A stretch of DNA of 64,000 nucleotides, taken from positions 1 through 64,000 of the forward strand of contig CAZYPN010000022.1 in NCBI GenBank assembly GCA_964649085.1, in the 5' to 3' direction. The notes beneath the pieces are model-generated. The model was not told where the DNA came from. It searched no databases and was given only the letters and a program-made list of their open reading frames with translations. The position numbers were made by a program, and so were the translations under genes. Shown piece after piece: positions 16,983-25,359 of this stretch (within the stretch, counting starts at the first letter, position 1; each line of letters starts with the position of its first letter). The stretch is from JADMJV01 sp964649085. Its GTDB lineage: Bacteria; Vulcanimicrobiota; Xenobia; Xenobiales; JADMJV01.

Positions 16983-19454
16983 TTGAAGCCCCTTCACCGC
17001 TCGGCCTCGCTCTGGCTGGTGTGGTTGGTAGCCCTTCCGCTTGGGGCCCAGCCGCCCCGCCCGGGGCTGCCTGGCCAGCCCGCACCGGCCGGCCCTCCCC
17101 AGCTGGGGCAGCCCTTGCTGAAGCCGGGGGCCAAGGAAGCCCTGCGCTCGGGCAAGTTCTCGATGAACTACGAAAATCTGGACCTGCGGGTGTTGGCGCG
17201 CATGGTTTCCGAACTCACGGGTCGCAATCTGGTGCTGGATGAAGGGGTTCAGGGCAAAGTGACCCTGCTGGCCAGTTCTCAGCTGACCTCGGAAGAACTT
17301 TGGGAAATTTTCCAAGGTCTGCTGGCCAAGAATGGCTACGGTTTACGCCGCTCCGGTGATATTTATCAGGTGATGGTCATGGCCGATGTTCGGCGCAACA
17401 GTCGCAACTCCAGCCTGGCGGTGGTGCTGCGCGAGGGCGACGCCAACCAGTTGGTGAACGCCATTCGGCCCATCCTCACGGATGCCAATTCCATTCAGGT
17501 CTATGGCCCGGGAAAGTCCCTGGTCGTGCACGACGACCCCCGTGTGCTGGCCGAAATCGTTCGCTTGACCAGGGCTATCGACCGGGCCACCCCGCGGGTG
17601 AAGGTGGAAACCCTGTTCTTGCAGTACGCCGAGTCCGAGAAGCTGGCCCCGCTGCTGCAGCAAGTGATCACTCGCAGCATGCCGTTGCCGGGCCAACATC
17701 AACCGGTGGTGGCGGCTTTTCCTCCCACCAACGCTCTGTTGATTCAGGCCACCCCCGAGGCGCTGAAGGAGTTGCGTCAGACCGTCGAGCAACTCGACGT
17801 GCCCAAGGCTGCACCCCTGACCGTAGAAAAACCGCGGTATTTCGTTTACAAATTGCAGAACGGCAACTCGGACGACGTCAGCAAAATTCTGGCCGACCTG
17901 CTGCGCGAACGGCAACGGGCCATCCAGGAAGAAGAGGCGCGTAGGGGAAGGCAGGCGGCCAGTTCCTCCTCGCCTCCTCCTCCAGTGAATCCCGGCCCCA
18001 GTGCGCCTCAGGCTCAACCCGTCAATATGCCGGGACAGTTTCAACCCCAGACCGGGCCTGCGCCAACCCCCCAGGCCGCGATTGCCGGTAAGACCGAGCA
18101 GCAGCTTTCTTTCGTTGGCGCTCGGGTGGGCAAAGACCCCGAAATCAATGCCGTGCTGGTCTATGTGTCGCCCAGTGAGTATCCTAGTATTCGCAGTTTG
18201 CTGGGGATGCTCGACCGTAAACGCAAGCAGATTCTGGTGCATGCGATGGTGGCCGAGGTGTCGCTGAGCAAATTGCTCGAGGCAGGCTCGCGACTGCAGC
18301 TCTTCGATTCCAACGGTCCGGTGGTCTCCTATCGCGGCGGTGCCAGCGAAGAAGGCTTGCTCTCTTTCCTGACTTCGGGGCAGTTTCTGGTGGGCGCAAC
18401 CAGTGGCAGCACCCGCACCATCAATGTGGGTGGTCGCGACGTACGCGTCCCCACCTTCTTTGGCTTCCTTACGGGTAATCGCCAGAACCGCGACTTCGAC
18501 CTCCTCTCCTCGCCCCGACTGGTGGCCACCGACCACAAGGAGGCCGAGATGAAGGTGGGCAACGTGGTGCCCTTTGCCACCGGGGCCCGATTCAGTCAGG
18601 TGGGGCAGCCCGTGGTGACCTACGACTACAAAGACGTAGGGATTCGCCTGAAGTTCGTGCCCCACGTGTCTCAGGGCAAAACCATTCGCATCGAGCTGGA
18701 GCAGGAAATTCAGGAAGTCACCGAGTTTCTCGAGCAGAATCTGGGCGGCTTTGGCTATATCGTGCCGCTGATTTCCAATCGATTGATCAAAACCGACGTC
18801 AACTTGAGAGATGGCGAAACCCTGCTGATCGGCGGATTGATTTCCAAGCGCACCACCGAAACCGTGCGCAAGGTGCCGATTTTGGGCGATATCCCGCTGA
18901 TCCAGAATCTTTTCCGCGAGTTGCGCAAGGAAGAGGAAAAAACCTCGCTGTTCGTCGCTCTGACGCCTTATCTGGTGGAGGGCCCCGACGACATCGCCCG
19001 CATCGACGAAGCCTATGCGCAGTTCATGGCCAGTGAGGGCCTGCCCAATCAGGCACAGTCGGAGCCGCGCGATACCCAGATCAGCCGTCAGGCCGTCGGC
19101 GATCCCTATGCGGCCAACCCGCAGGATCCGAAACCGATGCTCGAGCTCAATTCCCTGCGTGTCGAACCGCCCAGCCAGGGCGACCGGCTTCGCCAACCCC
19201 GGGTTCTGGTGCGCAATCAGGATAGCCAGGTGGAAGCCGAGGTGCAGCTTCACCTCAAGGTGCTGCGCCCCGACCGGGGAGCGGAGGAAATGCTGGGGCC
19301 GCGGGTTCGTCTGGCCCCGGGAGAGAGCCGCGAGGTGCTGATCGACCCCTATCCCTTCCCCGACCAACCCGGGATCTACCGGTTTCAGGTGCAGGCCACA
19401 GTGGGCGACCGCCGGGTGGGCCAAAGCCCCGCCACCGAGGTCGAGGCTCCCTGA
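16983..19454 (+). CDS. Secretin (GspD/PilQ family outer-membrane channel)
   Basis: About 823 residues with a signal peptide (LWLVWLVALPLGAQ). Residues about 55-130 resemble the N0/STN domain. Several N-type repeats follow (VVLREGDANQLVNAIRPIL; FLQYAESEKLAPLLQQVI; VYKLQNGNSDDVSKILADL), separated by a Pro/Ser-rich insert near 315-360. The C-terminal secretin domain has the family motif VPILGDIPLIQNLFR near residue 640. About 130 extra residues follow the channel domain. I chose TTG 16983 because AGGAG is 5 nt upstream; GTG 16977 is possible. It forms the outer-membrane pore of a type II secretion or type IV pilus machine. The GspE/PilB ATPase at the right edge may serve the same machine. Confidence 0.9.
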   Translation: MKPLHRSASLWLVWLVALPLGAQPPRPGLPGQPAPAGPPQLGQPLLKPGAKEALRSGKFSMNYENLDLRVLARMVSELTGRNLVLDEGVQGKVTLLASSQLTSEELWEIFQGLLAKNGYGLRRSGDIYQVMVMADVRRNSRNSSLAVVLREGDANQLVNAIRPILTDANSIQVYGPGKSLVVHDDPRVLAEIVRLTRAIDRATPRVKVETLFLQYAESEKLAPLLQQVITRSMPLPGQHQPVVAAFPPTNALLIQATPEALKELRQTVEQLDVPKAAPLTVEKPRYFVYKLQNGNSDDVSKILADLLRERQRAIQEEEARRGRQAASSSSPPPPVNPGPSAPQAQPVNMPGQFQPQTGPAPTPQAAIAGKTEQQLSFVGARVGKDPEINAVLVYVSPSEYPSIRSLLGMLDRKRKQILVHAMVAEVSLSKLLEAGSRLQLFDSNGPVVSYRGGASEEGLLSFLTSGQFLVGATSGSTRTINVGGRDVRVPTFFGFLTGNRQNRDFDLLSSPRLVATDHKEAEMKVGNVVPFATGARFSQVGQPVVTYDYKDVGIRLKFVPHVSQGKTIRIELEQEIQEVTEFLEQNLGGFGYIVPLISNRLIKTDVNLRDGETLLIGGLISKRTTETVRKVPILGDIPLIQNLFRELRKEEEKTSLFVALTPYLVEGPDDIARIDEAYAQFMASEGLPNQAQSEPRDTQISRQAVGDPYAANPQDPKPMLELNSLRVEPPSQGDRLRQPRVLVRNQDSQVEAEVQLHLKVLRPDRGAEEMLGPRVRLAPGESREVLIDPYPFPDQPGIYRFQVQATVGDRRVGQSPATEVEAP

Positions 19455-19497
19455 AAAAGTTTACAAGTTTTCGGCGATCGCCTCGGGATCCGTTCGC

Positions 19498-19503
19498 TAT
19501 GCT
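19498..19503 (+). promoter_or_regulatory. Putative -10 element for a leaderless C39-like peptidase mRNA
   Basis: TATGCT lies exactly 6 nt before the ATG at 19510. No Shine-Dalgarno sequence is present. Confidence 0.4.
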
Positions 19504-19509
19504 TGCAGT

Positions 19510-20055
19510 ATGCAAGTACCTGCCCGCCTGCTACGACTGCCCGATGTCCGTCAGACCACCGACTATTCCTGCGGGCCCTCGGCGCTGCAAGCGGTGCTGG
19601 GCTACTATGGCGAGGAGCACTTTGAGCGCGACCTGATGGACCTTTGCCAGGCTGACCCCGAGCAGGGTACGCCCCCCTCTCGGTTGGCCGAAGCCGCCCG
19701 TCAACTGGGCTTTCAGGCTGAAGTGCGCCAGCATATGACGTTGCAGGACCTGGAGAAGTCGGTAGAGCAGGGCGTGCCCGTGATCATCGCCGCTCAGGCC
19801 TGGCGCCTGGAAGAGCAAAAGCAGACCCCCTGGTCGCAAATTTGGGACAGCGGCCACTGGATGGTGGTGGTGGGTCTTGACGACAAGCAGGTCTATTTCG
19901 AAGACCCCAGCATTCAGGGCAGCCTGGGCACCATTCCCCGCGAAGAGTTCTTAACTCGCTGGCACGATGTGGACGACAAGCCTTTCCTTCAGGGCGGGGT
20001 GCTGATCTCGGGCAAGGCTCCCAGCCCCCCACCGATTACGATTCCCGTCGACTAA
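19510..20055 (+). CDS. C39-like papain-fold cysteine peptidase
   Basis: 181 residues with a complete C39-type triad pattern: Cys in TTDYSCGPSALQAVL, His in DSGHWMVVVGLD and Asp in VYFEDPS. C39 peptidases cleave leader peptides at double-glycine sites when fused to ABC exporters. Stand-alone members like this one, without exporter or signal peptide, have less certain roles. The gene follows the secretin with 55 bp between them, in which a -10-like hexamer is seen, and overlaps the convergent SGNH gene by 4 bp. Confidence 0.8.
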   Translation: MQVPARLLRLPDVRQTTDYSCGPSALQAVLGYYGEEHFERDLMDLCQADPEQGTPPSRLAEAARQLGFQAEVRQHMTLQDLEKSVEQGVPVIIAAQAWRLEEQKQTPWSQIWDSGHWMVVVGLDDKQVYFEDPSIQGSLGTIPREEFLTRWHDVDDKPFLQGGVLISGKAPSPPPITIPVD

Positions 20056-21008
20056 AGGTCGAGCAGTCCCTGGCGCTTCAGTTCGCGAGCGCACAGTTCG
20101 GCCGCTCGAGCGTTGGGATGCCAGTCGTCGCCGGCCCGTTCTTGCAGGTTCTCGGCCTGGTTTAGTTGGGAAGCCAGTGCAGGCAGCACATCATAGTACC
20201 GAAGCTGCAGTTCTTGGAAGGTCCGCAGAGCCTCTTCACGGGACCAGCGCTGGGTGGGATTCCAGTCGGACTCGGCCCGCAGAATGGGAAAGAGGATCAC
20301 CCGGAATTCCACACCCTGCTGCTTGAGCATGTCGCGAAAGTCGGCCAGTTGCTGGCGAACCTGAGGGGCGTTGGCCCGCACGTCGCCACTGCCGCTCATC
20401 AGGCCCAGAGAAAGCCGATAGAGGTAGCTGTTGCGCATCAGCCAGGGGGAAACTTTGCGCTTGCCGCCCGAGGTGGTATAGGTCAGGCTGCCATCCTGTT
20501 CAAGGATGGCCGCGGGGCTGCCCTGATAATCGTTGTTGTGGAAAGTGAGCACCACCAGGTCGGGCTCTATCCGGTGGTTGTCGCGCCGATAGAGGGCCAG
20601 TTCTTGAGCCGTGTTGAACCCCTCGACTCCGGCGTTCCAATATTCAAAGCCGCTCTCCCCATAGAGTGAGCGCAGGGCCTGGATCAGGCCGCCCCGACGG
20701 GTGACCGAGTCGCCGACGAACAGCACGCGCTGGCGACCCTGGCGATTGTCCACACGATAGTCGTTGGGCTGACAGCCGTTGCGGTCGTAGAAGTCCGTTC
20801 CGGGGATGGGCAGATAGCCGACCTTGGGGTCGGTTTGGAAATAGCGCACCGAGCCAGCCGAGAAATTGGTGGGACGACCCATGGCGAAGGTGGACTTGGG
20901 GAACCACCACTGCAGGAAGAGCTCCAGTGTGAGTATTCCCGAGATCAGGCCGAATGCCAGCAATGCGAGCCGTTTTGCCACGAAAGCGGAGTTGGCGGCC
21001 GCCGGCAC
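20052..21008 (-). CDS. SGNH/GDSL-family hydrolase, membrane-anchored
   Basis: 318 residues with one N-terminal hydrophobic helix (LALLAFGLISGILTLELFLQ). Block I is VLFVGDSVTRRGG with the catalytic Ser. A Gly lies in YWNAGVEGFN, an Asn in TFHNND, and the terminal block GDDWHPNARA carries the Asp-x-x-His pair. This fits an extracytoplasmic esterase, lipase or acyl-sugar hydrolase. The substrate is unknown. The start is GTG 21008, with AAGGGA close upstream. Confidence 0.82.
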   Translation of the reverse strand: MPAAANSAFVAKRLALLAFGLISGILTLELFLQWWFPKSTFAMGRPTNFSAGSVRYFQTDPKVGYLPIPGTDFYDRNGCQPNDYRVDNRQGRQRVLFVGDSVTRRGGLIQALRSLYGESGFEYWNAGVEGFNTAQELALYRRDNHRIEPDLVVLTFHNNDYQGSPAAILEQDGSLTYTTSGGKRKVSPWLMRNSYLYRLSLGLMSGSGDVRANAPQVRQQLADFRDMLKQQGVEFRVILFPILRAESDWNPTQRWSREEALRTFQELQLRYYDVLPALASQLNQAENLQERAGDDWHPNARAAELCARELKRQGLLDL

Positions 21009-21021
21009 AAGTCCCTTCGTT

Positions 21022-21117
21022 TCAGGTGAACTGGGAGAAGGCTTTGAAGGCGACGATCAGGAGAGCCAGGAAATAGAAGAGAGCCCAGTCGGTGCTTTGA
21101 GAGATGGGGTGTTGCAT
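21022..21117 (-). CDS. Possible 31-residue membrane peptide
   Basis: A short frame, ATG 21117 to TGA 21022, encodes a peptide with one likely transmembrane helix (ALFYFLALLIVAFKAF). It sits between the DGC gene and the SGNH gene on the same strand and overlaps the DGC 3' end by about 60 bp in another frame. The overlap lowers confidence. Confidence 0.25.
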   Translation of the reverse strand: MQHPISQSTDWALFYFLALLIVAFKAFSQFT

Positions 21118-21485
21118 GGCTCCAGTGTAGGGGGCACGGGGGGTTCTGTCCTGACAGGCTCTGACAAGAGCCGATCAACGAGTTCACGGGTGCCCAACGT
21201 GCTGGTCCCGTTTTTGGGCACTCCCAGTTCCTGGAGTTTGAAGTGTCGCACGATGGGGGCTAGCGAATCGATGGCACCTTTGGCGCACTCGATAGGACAG
21301 CCGTCCACCACCCAGATAGGGCGGTTTTCCAGTTCCTTGAGGAAGTTGGGGCGGCGAGCCGCCACCCCGGCCAGACAGGACATGCGGGCCAGGCCGCGGC
21401 GTTGGATTTCGCGGGCCACGAGATAGGCCCGGCAACCGGCCTGCGAGCAGCCGGCACAGGCATAGATCAGGGGGAGCTTCTTCAT
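21057..21485 (-). CDS. DGC-domain putative zinc-binding protein
   Basis: 142 residues of the DGC family, named for its Asp-Gly-Cys motif. Cysteines occur in YACAGCSQAGCRAY, in MSCLAG and in VVDGCPIECAKGA. Members are found near anaerobic respiration genes, but their biochemical role is not established. The last 30 residues are Pro/Ser-rich and may be dispensable. An FNR/DNR box (21520-21533) and TAAGCT are spaced so that transcription should begin exactly at the ATG. Confidence 0.8.
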   Translation of the reverse strand: MKKLPLIYACAGCSQAGCRAYLVAREIQRRGLARMSCLAGVAARRPNFLKELENRPIWVVDGCPIECAKGAIDSLAPIVRHFKLQELGVPKNGTSTLGTRELVDRLLSEPVRTEPPVPPTLEPCNTPSLKAPTGLSSISWLS

Positions 21486-21519
21486 TTCTGCAGCTTATGG
21501 GCGACAGGGTCGGCTTGCC

Positions 21520-21533
21520 TTGACGGGGATCAA
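21520..21533 (-). promoter_or_regulatory. FNR/DNR box for the DGC gene
   Basis: TTGACGGGGATCAA matches TTGAN-N4-NTCAA. On the minus strand it is followed by 22 nt, TAAGCT, 6 nt and the ATG at 21485. This places the box centre at -41.5 of a leaderless transcript. Confidence 0.7.
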
Positions 21534-21535
21534 CT

Positions 21536-21551
21536 TTGACGGATCCGTCAA
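21536..21551. promoter_or_regulatory. Perfect 16-bp palindrome next to an FNR box
   Basis: TTGACGGATCCGTCAA is a perfect palindrome with FNR-like half-sites spaced by 6 instead of 4. It lies 2 bp from a regular FNR/DNR box in the DGC/TylF intergenic region. It could be a second operator for a related regulator. Confidence 0.4.
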
Positions 21552-21683
21552 GCCACGATTTTGGAGGGACGGTTACCCGACTGATGAATAGCATCGAATG
21601 AATGTTGAGTTCAGGGCTTGCCGAATGGCTCAAGAAAAGGTCGGTGCCCTATGTCTATTTCCCCCTCTTGAGGGAGTTCTTTA

Positions 21684-22565
21684 ATGGGAGGTCGTCCGAG
21701 TTCGGTTGATCTTTATCTTTCACTGCTGCGCGACGTGCTTCTCAATCGGCACTATGCGAAACCGGCCTCGGCTTCGCTTTCGGCGAGTGAGTGGCGGGCT
21801 GCTCATTCGCTGCTGGGTTGTTTGCGGGAGCTTTTTGTACCCTGGCTGGAACGAAACCCTACCCATCGGGAAGCCGCCGAAGTTGCCCGTCTGATCCAGT
21901 GCTCGGCCCGGGATTTTGCCTTGTGGCTCCGGGAGAATTCTTTGCAGGCGCTGGTGCTTCAGCAGTCCTCCGGGTTGGAGAATGTGCGTAGCTGTGTAGA
22001 AGCTGTTCTAAGCGAAGGCGTTCCCGGCGACCTGATGGAGTGTGGGGTCTGGCGTGGCGGGGTCACCGTTTTCATGAAAGGGTTGCTGAAGGCCTACGGC
22101 GATTTGGGGCGCAACGTGTGGGTGCTGGATTCTTTTCAAGGGCTACCTGCTCCCAACCTGGAGGAGTGCCCGCTGGATTACCTGAGCTATGAAGCCCTCA
22201 AGCTGGTCGGAGGTTTTTCGACGAGCCTTGAAGCGGTGAAAGGCAATTTCGAGAGGTTCGACTTGCTCGATGAGCAGGTCCGGTTTGTGCCCGGTTGGTT
22301 CGCCGAGACCGTTCCGTGTCTTCAAGGGGTGGACCGGTTGGCGGTGTTGCGATTGGATGCCGATTTTTACGAGTCGACGGTGGTTCTGCTGGAGCATCTG
22401 TACCCCAGGCTTTCGGCGGGAGGCTTTATCATTGTGGATGACTATGGCATCAGCCATATGGGTGCGCGTCGCGCCGTAGACGAATACCGAGAACGTCACG
22501 AAATCCTGCAACCCATGCTTCAAGTCAACCAGCAAACCTATTTCTGGCGCAAGTCGGGCGCCTAG
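21684..22565 (+). CDS. TylF/MycF-family (macrocin) O-methyltransferase-like protein
   Basis: 293 residues. The core runs from the SAM motif MECGVWRGGVTVFMKG through VWVLDSFQGLP to the acidic metal/substrate region VLRLDADFYESTVVLLEHLYPRLSAGGFIIVDDYG, which is typical of TylF-type Mg-dependent sugar O-methyltransferases. About 110 N-terminal residues are unassigned. GAGGGAG stands 7 nt before the ATG. No glycosyltransferase or polyketide genes are nearby, so the acceptor is unknown. Base composition is somewhat less GC-rich than neighbours, by eye. A 28-codon frame ends on its start codon (TAATG). Confidence 0.85.
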   Translation: MGGRPSSVDLYLSLLRDVLLNRHYAKPASASLSASEWRAAHSLLGCLRELFVPWLERNPTHREAAEVARLIQCSARDFALWLRENSLQALVLQQSSGLENVRSCVEAVLSEGVPGDLMECGVWRGGVTVFMKGLLKAYGDLGRNVWVLDSFQGLPAPNLEECPLDYLSYEALKLVGGFSTSLEAVKGNFERFDLLDEQVRFVPGWFAETVPCLQGVDRLAVLRLDADFYESTVVLLEHLYPRLSAGGFIIVDDYGISHMGARRAVDEYRERHEILQPMLQVNQQTYFWRKSGA

Positions 22566-22577
22566 AGCCGAGGCGGT

Positions 22578-23783
22578 TCAGCCCGGTTTGCCGTCGGCCC
22601 GGGGTGAGGTGAGAATGGGGGCGTAGATGCCGGCATAAAGGGTGAATGCCGTGCACCACAAGGCGCCGGCCAGCCACCAGGCTGACCAGCTGTGCTGGGG
22701 CCAGAAAAAGGGAAGCAGGCTGCGCACGCCGCCGGCCAGGCATATCAGCCCGAAGGAAACCACGATGGCCCGGTGGGGCTTGAGAGCACGACCGCTATGG
22801 CCCAGCGCTACCCGCGCCATCATGCCCAGACACATCGTGCCAATGCAGCCCGCGGTGAGGGCGTGGGTGGCGGCCGATGGGCTGCCCACGCCCAGCCACA
22901 CCAGGCCCTTCATGGCCAGCCCAAGGGGTAGGAATGCGTAGCCCAGATACAGCACCCACAACAGGGGGACGCGCATTACCTGGAAATGCCACCAGCTTAG
23001 CCAGCGGGTCAGATGAAAGGCCGAAAGGACGAAAAGCACACCGGCACGCGTAGAGGCCGCCCAGCCCGGTTGGATCTCGGCTACGGCCCCCGCCACCAGC
23101 GACAGCCCACAGGCCAGTTCGAGAATCATCCACTTGCGCGCGCGATAGCCGTCGATGGCTTTTTCTGTAAAGAAGGGAATGACTCGTCCTGCGATGATGG
23201 CGATCAGGGTGAGGATGGCATATAGCGTGGCCGACAGCGCCTGGCGGCTCAGTTCGAATTGCTGCTGATGGATGCCCCACCAGAAGGCGGCGTTGGCCAT
23301 CGCCAGCCAGCCAAGTACGGGCAAGAAGATGACATTGTTCAGCTTGCGGGCACGTACGAGCGGTCCGGCCAGCACCAGGGCCAGCAGGGGGAGAAAGGCC
23401 AGGTCGAGCCAGGCCAACTTGGCGCCCTGCCAGCTGGCCAGCCGACCCAGGAACCAGATCAGCGTCAGGGCGGCCAGGGGGCGTCCCCGAGGGGTGGGAA
23501 TGCCCGTCCAATTGGGCACGGCCGTGAGCAGAAACCCGGCAATGATGGCCGTAGTAAAGCCGAAATACATTTCGTGGGCGTGCCACAGGGGCCCGCTGAG
23601 TCCCGGCGACAGATTGCGGATGTAGGCCAGGCTGACCAGCCACAGGGCGATGAGCGCCGTGGCCGCTGCCGACCCCAGCAGGAAAAAGGGGCGAAAACCG
23701 TATCCCCAGAGGTTGAATGCGGCTGGTCGCGAAGCCCCGACCTTGACGGGGGGGTCCTGCCCGATAATGCGTAGAGGTATCAT
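22578..23783 (-). CDS. nnrS: NnrS family membrane protein
   Basis: 401 residues with about 12 hydrophobic helices. The family signature lies near residues 65-95 (WHAHEMYFGFTTAIIAGFLLTAVPNWTG). NnrS is a haem- and copper-containing membrane protein, expressed under NO or denitrifying conditions, that helps cells tolerate nitrosative stress. The gene is divergent from nirK and shares an FNR/DNR box with it. On this strand the box, a TATCAC hexamer and the ATG have the leaderless spacing seen at other genes of the island. Confidence 0.9.
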   Translation of the reverse strand: MIPLRIIGQDPPVKVGASRPAAFNLWGYGFRPFFLLGSAAATALIALWLVSLAYIRNLSPGLSGPLWHAHEMYFGFTTAIIAGFLLTAVPNWTGIPTPRGRPLAALTLIWFLGRLASWQGAKLAWLDLAFLPLLALVLAGPLVRARKLNNVIFLPVLGWLAMANAAFWWGIHQQQFELSRQALSATLYAILTLIAIIAGRVIPFFTEKAIDGYRARKWMILELACGLSLVAGAVAEIQPGWAASTRAGVLFVLSAFHLTRWLSWWHFQVMRVPLLWVLYLGYAFLPLGLAMKGLVWLGVGSPSAATHALTAGCIGTMCLGMMARVALGHSGRALKPHRAIVVSFGLICLAGGVRSLLPFFWPQHSWSAWWLAGALWCTAFTLYAGIYAPILTSPRADGKPG

Positions 23784-23817
23784 ATCCCAGTGATACCCCT
23801 GGTGAGGTCGGGATGGC

Positions 23818-23831
23818 TTGATTCAAATCAA
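23818..23831. promoter_or_regulatory. FNR/DNR box shared by nnrS and nirK
   Basis: TTGATTCAAATCAA, a perfect FNR-type palindrome. Toward nnrS the order is box, 22 nt, TATCAC, 6 nt, ATG 23783. Toward nirK it predicts a -10 at TAAGTT (23854-23859), a start near 23866 and a leader with a GAGG ribosome site. Confidence 0.8.
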
Positions 23832-23901
23832 TTCAGCACCCTCCTGAATTGACTAAGTTGAGGTCAGAGGACGAGAACGTCCTCGCTCGATGCGAGGTGC
23901 T

Positions 23902-25359
23902 ATGATGTTGAATCCAAAGAAGACTTCTCTGTTGCTGGGCGGGCTGGTGGCCTCGCTGATCTGGGGTTGCTCTCCGCCGCCCAGTCCGGGTTCATCGCCG
24001 GCCCCGGCCCAGCAGGGCTCGGGGAACGAGGCGATCCAGGGGGAAGAGGTGGCCACCTTGACCCAGGCCCCCGAAGTGCCCCCGCCCATCACGCGCAAGC
24101 ATCCCACCAAGGTGGTCGTGAAGATGGAAGTTCGCGAGGCCGTAGGTCGGCTGGCCGACGGGGTCGAGTACACTTTCTGGACCTTTGGTGGTAAGGTGCC
24201 CGGTCAGTTCATCCGGGTGCGCGAGGGCGACCTGGTGGAGTTTCACCTGGCGAACCATCCGTCGAGCAAGATGCCCCACAATATCGACCTGCATGCTGTG
24301 ACCGGCCCAGGCGGTGGAGCCACCTCCTCGTTTACGGCCCCAGGACACGAGTCGACGTTCTCTTTCAAGGCGCTCAACCCGGGCCTCTACGTCTATCACT
24401 GCGCTACGGCCCCGGTGGGCATGCACATCGGCAACGGCATGTATGGCCTGATTCTGGTCGAGCCCAAGAATGGCCTACCCAAGGTCGATCGAGAGTATTA
24501 CGTGATGCAGGGCGATTTTTACACCAAGGGCCCCAACGGACAGGGCGGACTGCAGGCTTTCAGCATGCAAAAGGCCATGGATGAGAAGGCCGAGTATGTG
24601 GTGTTCAATGGCTCGGTGGGCTCGCTGGTGGGCGATAAAGCTCTGCAGGCCAAGGCCGGTGAAACCGTCCGACTGTATGTCGGCAATGGCGGCCCCAATC
24701 TGGTGTCTTCGTTCCACGTGATCGGCGAGATTTTCGATTCGGTCTATATTGAGGGCGGCGACGCGGTGAACCACAATGTGCAAACCACGCTGGTGCCCGC
24801 CGGTGGATCGGCCATCACCGACTTCAAGGTGGATGTTCCCGGTACGTTCATCCTGGTCGACCACTCCATCTTCCGCGCCTTCAACAAGGGGGCGCTGGGG
24901 ATGTTGAAGGTGAGTGGCGAGGAGAACAAGGAAATCTATTCCGGCAAACAGGACGACACCATCTACAAAGGCGAGGGTGGGGCCGTTCAGGACCTTCCCG
25001 GTGGCTCGGGTGAGCGTCCCGGGGCGCGCACCAAGGCCGAGCGCATTGCCCGCGGTGAAGACACCTTCAAACAGGTCTGCGTGGCCTGTCACCAGGCCAA
25101 CGGCGAGGGCATTCCCAACGTCTTTCCGCCGCTGGCCAAGTCGGATTACATGAATGCCGACCCCAATCGGGCTATCACCGCCATTGTGAACGGCCTGGAA
25201 GGAGAGATCACCGTGAACGGGGCCAAATACAACCAGGTGATGCCCAAGTTGGAACTCAGCGATGAGCAGGTCGCCAATGTGGTCACCTATGTGTTGAACA
25301 ACTATGGCAACAAGGGGGGCGAGGTCACTCCCGAGCAGGTCAAGAAGCTGCGAAAATGA
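23902..25359 (+). CDS. nirK: Copper nitrite reductase (NirK) lipoprotein with C-terminal cytochrome c domain
   Basis: About 485 residues from ATG 23902, which has GAGG upstream. It reduces nitrite to NO in the periplasm. Residues 1-23 form a lipoprotein signal ending in SLIWGC (Cys23). Two cupredoxin domains follow. Type 1 copper ligands are His126, Cys167, His175 and Met180. Type 2 ligands include His131, His166 and His321 (VDHSIFRAF), and His272 sits at the catalytic His position. After a Gly/Pro linker, the C terminus (about 380-485) is a class I cytochrome c with VCVACH and a likely axial Met in QVMPKL, presumably the built-in electron donor. nirV overlaps by 4 bp. Confidence 0.95.
   Translation: MMLNPKKTSLLLGGLVASLIWGCSPPPSPGSSPAPAQQGSGNEAIQGEEVATLTQAPEVPPPITRKHPTKVVVKMEVREAVGRLADGVEYTFWTFGGKVPGQFIRVREGDLVEFHLANHPSSKMPHNIDLHAVTGPGGGATSSFTAPGHESTFSFKALNPGLYVYHCATAPVGMHIGNGMYGLILVEPKNGLPKVDREYYVMQGDFYTKGPNGQGGLQAFSMQKAMDEKAEYVVFNGSVGSLVGDKALQAKAGETVRLYVGNGGPNLVSSFHVIGEIFDSVYIEGGDAVNHNVQTTLVPAGGSAITDFKVDVPGTFILVDHSIFRAFNKGALGMLKVSGEENKEIYSGKQDDTIYKGEGGAVQDLPGGSGERPGARTKAERIARGEDTFKQVCVACHQANGEGIPNVFPPLAKSDYMNADPNRAITAIVNGLEGEITVNGAKYNQVMPKLELSDEQVANVVTYVLNNYGNKGGEVTPEQVKKLRK

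Noticed and set aside
21598..21684. A 28-codon frame ending on the TylF-like start codon (TAATG)
   Set aside because: The overlap suggests coupling, but there is no ribosome site and the peptide has no recognisable feature. Chance cannot be excluded.
23847..23866. A second FNR-like sequence before nirK (TTGACTAAGTTGAG)
   Set aside because: The second half-site does not form a palindrome, and the position overlaps the expected -10 of the perfect box upstream.
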